A DNA stretch of 64,000 nucleotides from Streptomyces xanthochromogenes (lineage in GTDB: Bacteria > Actinomycetota > Actinomycetes > Streptomycetales > Streptomycetaceae), in assembly GCF_014650455.1 (NCBI RefSeq), contig NZ_BMUZ01000002.1, forward strand, positions 340,125 through 404,124. Reading direction: 5' to 3'. A model generated the notes under the pieces. The model worked only from the letters and a program-made list of their open reading frames with translations, had not been told where the DNA came from and did not search any database. Both the position numbers and the translations under genes were made by a program. Positions 60,682 to 64,000 of this stretch are shown here, piece by piece. Position 1 is the stretch's first letter. Every line of letters starts with the position of its first letter.

Positions 60682-61806
60682 GTGCGTACGGTCCTGGTCA
60701 CCGGCCCCGGCGGCGCGGGCCGCAGCACCATCGCGGCGGCGACCGCGCTCGCCGAGGCCCGCCGGGGCATCCGGGTCACGCTGCTGACCGCGGACCGGCT
60801 GCCCGGCGAACTCGCCGGGGCCGCCGTCCGGCGAATCGATTCGGCGGCCCATTTCCGCGCCGAACTCCTCGCTTTCCAGGACCGTGCGAGCGCCGCCCTC
60901 GATCTGCTCGGTGCCTCCCGCCTGGACGCCGAGGAGCTCACCGAACTCCCCGGCGCCGAACAGCTCGCCCTGCTCAGCGCCCTGCGCGAGGCCGCGGCCG
61001 ACCGGCCGGACCTGCTCGTCGTCGACCTCCCGTCGGCCGACCGGGCGCTCGCCGCCCTCGCGCTGCCCGAGCAGCTGCGCCGCTATCTGCGCCGGCTGCT
61101 CCCGCCCGAGCGCCAGGCCGCCCGTTCACTGCGCCCGGTCCTCGCCCAGCTCGCCGGGGTGCCGATGCCCGCGCAGTGGCTGTACGAGACCGCGGCCCGC
61201 TGGGACCTCGAACTGGCCGCCGTCCAGGCCGTCGTCGAGGACCCGGGCACGACCGTACGGCTGGTCGCGGAGCCGGGACCGGCCGCCGCCGAGACCCTGC
61301 GCACCGCCCGGCTCGGCCTCGCCGTGCACGGGCTGGCCCTGGACGCGGTGGTCGCCAACCGGCTGCTGCCGAGCGAGACCCCCGACCCCTGGCTGGCCGG
61401 TCTCGTCGCCCAGCAGCGCAAGCACCTGGACGAGCTGGCCCAGGAGTTCCCCGTCGTGCGCGAGGTGGCCCACCTGGGACGCGATCCGCGCGGCGACGAC
61501 GACCTGGAGCACCTGGCCACCGGCCCCGAACCGGACGCGGCCCCGGCCCCGCGCTGGGACGTCGAGGACCGGCTCGCCGAGGACGGCGTCCTGGTGTGGA
61601 GCCTGCCGCTGCCGGGCGCCGTCAAGGACGGGCTCGCGCTGGTGCGGCGCGGCGACGAACTCCTGCTCACCGTCGGCCCGTTCCGCCGGATCGTGCCGCT
61701 GCCCTCCGCGCTGCGCCGCTGCACCGTCACCGGGGCCGGGCTGAGCGACGGCGTTCTGGACATCCGCTTCACGCCCGATCCCGAGCTGTGGCCTCGCGGC
61801 CGCTGA
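60682..61806 (+). CDS. ArsA-like ATPase-fold protein with altered P-loop
   Basis: 374 residues. Starts RTVLVTGPGGAGRST, in the position of the ArsA/Get3 deviant Walker A (GKGGVGKST), but both lysines are replaced (by Pro and Arg). Later DLLVVDLPSADRAL and VVANRLLPSE follow the ArsA pattern; C-terminal beta-domain resembles ArsA HSP20-like tails. ATP hydrolysis is doubtful. GTG start immediately after the SRPBCC gene. Confidence 0.88.
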   Translation: MRTVLVTGPGGAGRSTIAAATALAEARRGIRVTLLTADRLPGELAGAAVRRIDSAAHFRAELLAFQDRASAALDLLGASRLDAEELTELPGAEQLALLSALREAAADRPDLLVVDLPSADRALAALALPEQLRRYLRRLLPPERQAARSLRPVLAQLAGVPMPAQWLYETAARWDLELAAVQAVVEDPGTTVRLVAEPGPAAAETLRTARLGLAVHGLALDAVVANRLLPSETPDPWLAGLVAQQRKHLDELAQEFPVVREVAHLGRDPRGDDDLEHLATGPEPDAAPAPRWDVEDRLAEDGVLVWSLPLPGAVKDGLALVRRGDELLLTVGPFRRIVPLPSALRRCTVTGAGLSDGVLDIRFTPDPELWPRGR

Positions 61807-61876
61807 ACGGGGTACCCCCGTTCGGGTAACGTCGAAGGAAACAGACCCGTAGCAGAACCAGCCGCTGGAGTTGGCC

Positions 61877-62311
61877 ATGAGCGAAGCCACCGAGCGCCCC
61901 GCACCCGACGCGGATGCCTGGGCGGACGCCTGCGCCGAGGACCTGGCCGCCGAGAAGGCGCGCCGCCGCGAGCAGTACGGAACGCCGCCGGGATCCGCCG
62001 CCGAGGAGCTGCGCAAGCTGTTCGAGGCCGTCACCGACAAGGTGGCCGGCCTCTTCGACGGCCCCGCCGGGCTGTCCGGGATGGCGGCCCAGGGTGCCGT
62101 GCAGCAGCTGATCAGCCAGGCGAAGTCCGCCGTCGAGCCCGTCATCGAGCGCAATCCCCAGGTGTTCGACCACCTCGCCGCGGCCGGCGGCGAGCTGCTC
62201 GCCGCCTACCGCTCGGCCGTCGAGGGCCACGAGCGGCGCTGGACGTCCGACGACGAGCGCAAGCGCGACGAGGGCCCGGGACCCACCGAGCACATCGACC
62301 TCGACGACTGA
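61877..62311 (+). CDS. DUF5304-like small hypothetical protein
   Basis: 144 residues, acidic, Ala-rich, soluble. Starts MSEATERPAPDADAWADACAEDL, with helical KLFEAVTDKVAGLFDG. No catalytic motif. ATG at 61877 with GGAG upstream; same strand and 70 bp after the ArsA-like gene, so likely the same operon. Confidence 0.87.
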   Translation: MSEATERPAPDADAWADACAEDLAAEKARRREQYGTPPGSAAEELRKLFEAVTDKVAGLFDGPAGLSGMAAQGAVQQLISQAKSAVEPVIERNPQVFDHLAAAGGELLAAYRSAVEGHERRWTSDDERKRDEGPGPTEHIDLDD

Positions 62312-62485
62312 GGCCCGGGCGCGAGCCCGGCCACCCGCGCCGCCGGGACGACGAGACCCGGACCGGTGCGGACAAAGCGCCGACCTCCGTCCCACACCTG
62401 GGACGAACGGAGGCTCGGCACGCTGGGTGGCGCCCCGGCTCGGGTACGGTTGGCCGTAGCGGGGCTCGACCGAACTGAGGGATTC

Positions 62486-63439
62486 ATGGGACTCACCATC
62501 GGTGTCGATATCGGCGGCACGAAGATCGCGGCGGGCGTGGTCGACGAGGACGGCAACATCCTCTCCACGCACAAGGTGCCGACGCCCGGCACGCCCGATG
62601 CCATCGTGGACGCGATCGCCTCGGCCGTCGACGGCGCGCGCGCCGGACACGAGATCGTGGGCGTGGGCATCGGGGCCGCCGGTTACGTCAACCGGCAGCG
62701 GTCCACCGTCTACTTCGCGCCCAACATCGACTGGCGCCAGGAACCGCTGAAGGAGAAGGTCGAGCAGCGCGTCGGCCTCCCCGTGGTCGTCGAGAACGAC
62801 GCCAACGCGGCCGCCTGGGGCGAGTACCGCTTCGGAGCCGGCAAGGGGCACCGGAACGTCATCTGCATCACGCTCGGCACCGGCCTCGGCGGCGGCATCA
62901 TCATCGGCAACAAGCTGCGCCGGGGCCACTTCGGTGTGGCCGCCGAGTTCGGCCACATCCGGATGGTGCCGGACGGCCTGCTGTGCGGCTGCGGCAGCCA
63001 GGGCTGCTGGGAGCAGTACGCCTCCGGCCGGGCCCTGGTGCGCTACGCCAAACAGCGCGCCAACGCCACCCCCGAGCGTGCCGAGTTCCTGCTCGGGCTG
63101 GGGGACGGCACCCCCGAGGGCATCGAGGGCAAGCACATCTCGATGGCCGCCCGGCAGGGCGACCCGGTGGCGGTCGACTCGTACCGCGAACTGGCGCGCT
63201 GGGCGGGTGCGGGTCTCGCCGACCTGGCCTCGCTCTTCGACCCGTCGGCGTTCATCGTCGGCGGCGGGCTCTCGGACGAGGGCGAGCTGGTGCTCGACCC
63301 GATCCGCAAGTCCTACCGGCGCTGGCTGGTCGGCGGGAACTGGCGTCCGGTCGCCGATGTCATCGCGGCTCAGCTCGGCAACAAGGCCGGCCTGGTCGGC
63401 GCGGCCGACCTCGCCCGCCAGCCCGACCCGATCATGTAA
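62486..63439 (+). CDS. glkA: ROK-family glucokinase
   Basis: 317 residues, the length of S. coelicolor GlkA. ATP site IGVDIGGTKIAAG, ENDANAAAWGE, and the ROK zinc motif CGCGSQGCWEQYASG. Phosphorylates glucose; in S. coelicolor it is also needed for glucose repression. ATG at 62486 with a GAGGGA site. Confidence 0.96.
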   Translation: MGLTIGVDIGGTKIAAGVVDEDGNILSTHKVPTPGTPDAIVDAIASAVDGARAGHEIVGVGIGAAGYVNRQRSTVYFAPNIDWRQEPLKEKVEQRVGLPVVVENDANAAAWGEYRFGAGKGHRNVICITLGTGLGGGIIIGNKLRRGHFGVAAEFGHIRMVPDGLLCGCGSQGCWEQYASGRALVRYAKQRANATPERAEFLLGLGDGTPEGIEGKHISMAARQGDPVAVDSYRELARWAGAGLADLASLFDPSAFIVGGGLSDEGELVLDPIRKSYRRWLVGGNWRPVADVIAAQLGNKAGLVGAADLARQPDPIM

Positions 63440-63454
63440 CGCACGTACCACCGG

Positions 63455-63492
63455 CAGCGCCCGTCGAGTCCTCCCCGGACCGGCGGGCGCTG
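63455..63492 (+). terminator. Terminator after glkA
   Basis: Nine-base stem CAGCGCCCG/CGGGCGCTG, 16 bp after the glkA stop. Confidence 0.6.
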
Positions 63493-63508
63493 TCATACGT
63501 TGTGGACC

Positions 63509-64000
63509 ATGACGACCCCCGCCGACGGGCTGCCCGCGTCCGCGACCGACAACGGCTCGGCCGTGATCCGCGTCCTCAGTTACAACATCCGCTCGATGCG
63601 CGACGACAACGCGGCGCTGGCCCGGGTGATCCGGGCCTGCGAGCCCGACCTGGTCCTGATCCAGGAGGCCCCCCGCTTCTTCCGCTGGCGCAAGGCCGCG
63701 GCCCGCCTCGCGGCGGCGACCGACCTGGTGGTCCTGAGCGGTGGTGCCACCGCTGCGGGTCCGATGCTGCTCTGCTCCCTGCGGGCCACCGTGGAGCGCA
63801 CCGAGGACGTGCTGCTTCCGCTCACCCCCGGGCTGCACCGGCGCGGTTTCGCGACCGCGGTGGTACGCATCGGCGGGGCCAGGATCGGGGTCCTGAGCGC
63901 CCACCTCAGCCTTCAGACGGACGAGCGGTACGAGCAGGCCGGGGCGCTGCTGGACCGGCTCGCCGGGATGGGCGTGGAGCACGCGATCGCGGGCGGCGAC
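63509..64000 (+). CDS. Endonuclease/exonuclease/phosphatase family protein, 3' end cut by window
   Basis: 164 residues visible from ATG at 63509. EEP-fold signatures: VLSYNIRSMRDDN (metal Asn), DLVLIQEAPRFF (catalytic Glu) and GVLSAHLSLQTDERYEQAG. Continues past the window, so the final SDH motif is not seen. Confidence 0.9.
   Translation, partial: MTTPADGLPASATDNGSAVIRVLSYNIRSMRDDNAALARVIRACEPDLVLIQEAPRFFRWRKAAARLAAATDLVVLSGGATAAGPMLLCSLRATVERTEDVLLPLTPGLHRRGFATAVVRIGGARIGVLSAHLSLQTDERYEQAGALLDRLAGMGVEHAIAGGD

Overview
The window looks like a core-chromosome segment of a Streptomyces species or a very close actinomycete. Base composition is very GC-rich, third codon positions are strongly G/C-biased, GTG and TTG starts are common, and 4-bp ATGA/GTGA gene overlaps are frequent. 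From memory, the order of conserved genes (glucokinase glkA, trpD, qcrCAB with ctaCDEF, adoK, an erpA-type gene, nadA, pspA, cob genes, pepA, lpd, sucB) matches the S. coelicolor region around glkA to sucB; this was not checked by alignment. I see no tRNA, rRNA, CRISPR, phage or transposase.

Layout. 1-4.9 kb, minus strand: E2 acyltransferase (cut by the window edge) and lpd, then leucyl aminopeptidase pepA. 5.2-11.8 kb, plus strand: a compact five-gene putative exopolysaccharide operon. It holds a secreted Agd3-like deacetylase, a PelF-type GT4 glycosyltransferase, a polytopic membrane protein, a spherulin-4/GH135-like protein and a GH114-like lipoprotein. This set resembles the Aspergillus galactosaminogalactan cluster combined with the bacterial Pel glycosyltransferase, and it is the most interesting system here. 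11.8-18.3 kb: cobalamin lower-ligand genes cobS, cobT and a CobU fusion, interleaved with a lysyltransferase-like and a rhomboid-like membrane protein. 18.4-21.2 kb: small protein, HtrA-like lipoprotein protease, methyltransferase with an apparent CTG start, DUF3043 protein. 21.5-24.5 kb: pspA, a PspAA-type gene and a two-component pair. 24.7-27.9 kb: RND permease. 28-29.8 kb: divergent nadA and erpA-type genes, bounded by strong terminators.

30-44 kb is the respiratory block: an anchored extracytoplasmic protein, a small gene, an adenosine-kinase-like gene and a cysteine desulfurase-TusA fusion precede ctaC-ctaD-ctaF. An L,D-transpeptidase and a degenerate receiver protein come next, followed by ctaE-qcrC-qcrA-qcrB. 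Together these encode the cytochrome bc1 and aa3 complexes. 44-47 kb: trpD, then a SAM-IV riboswitch leader in front of a SufS-like class V aminotransferase. 47-50 kb: a dispersed and tandem repeat island, a stand-alone Lrp ligand-binding domain overlapping a rhomboid protease gene, a small zinc-ribbon protein and a NYN-domain protein. 50.5-54 kb: two paralogous NlpC/P60 hydrolases and an HExxH peptidase-like lipoprotein. 54-59 kb: divergent membrane GT87 and GT4 mannosyltransferase-like genes, a second copy of the dispersed repeat, and a long-chain acyl-CoA ligase. 59-64 kb: metallophosphoesterase, SRPBCC protein, ArsA-like ATPase, DUF5304-like protein, glucokinase and a truncated EEP-family phosphatase/nuclease.

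Most of the window is housekeeping (central carbon, respiration, cofactors, envelope). The accessory-looking parts are the polysaccharide operon and the repeat islands.
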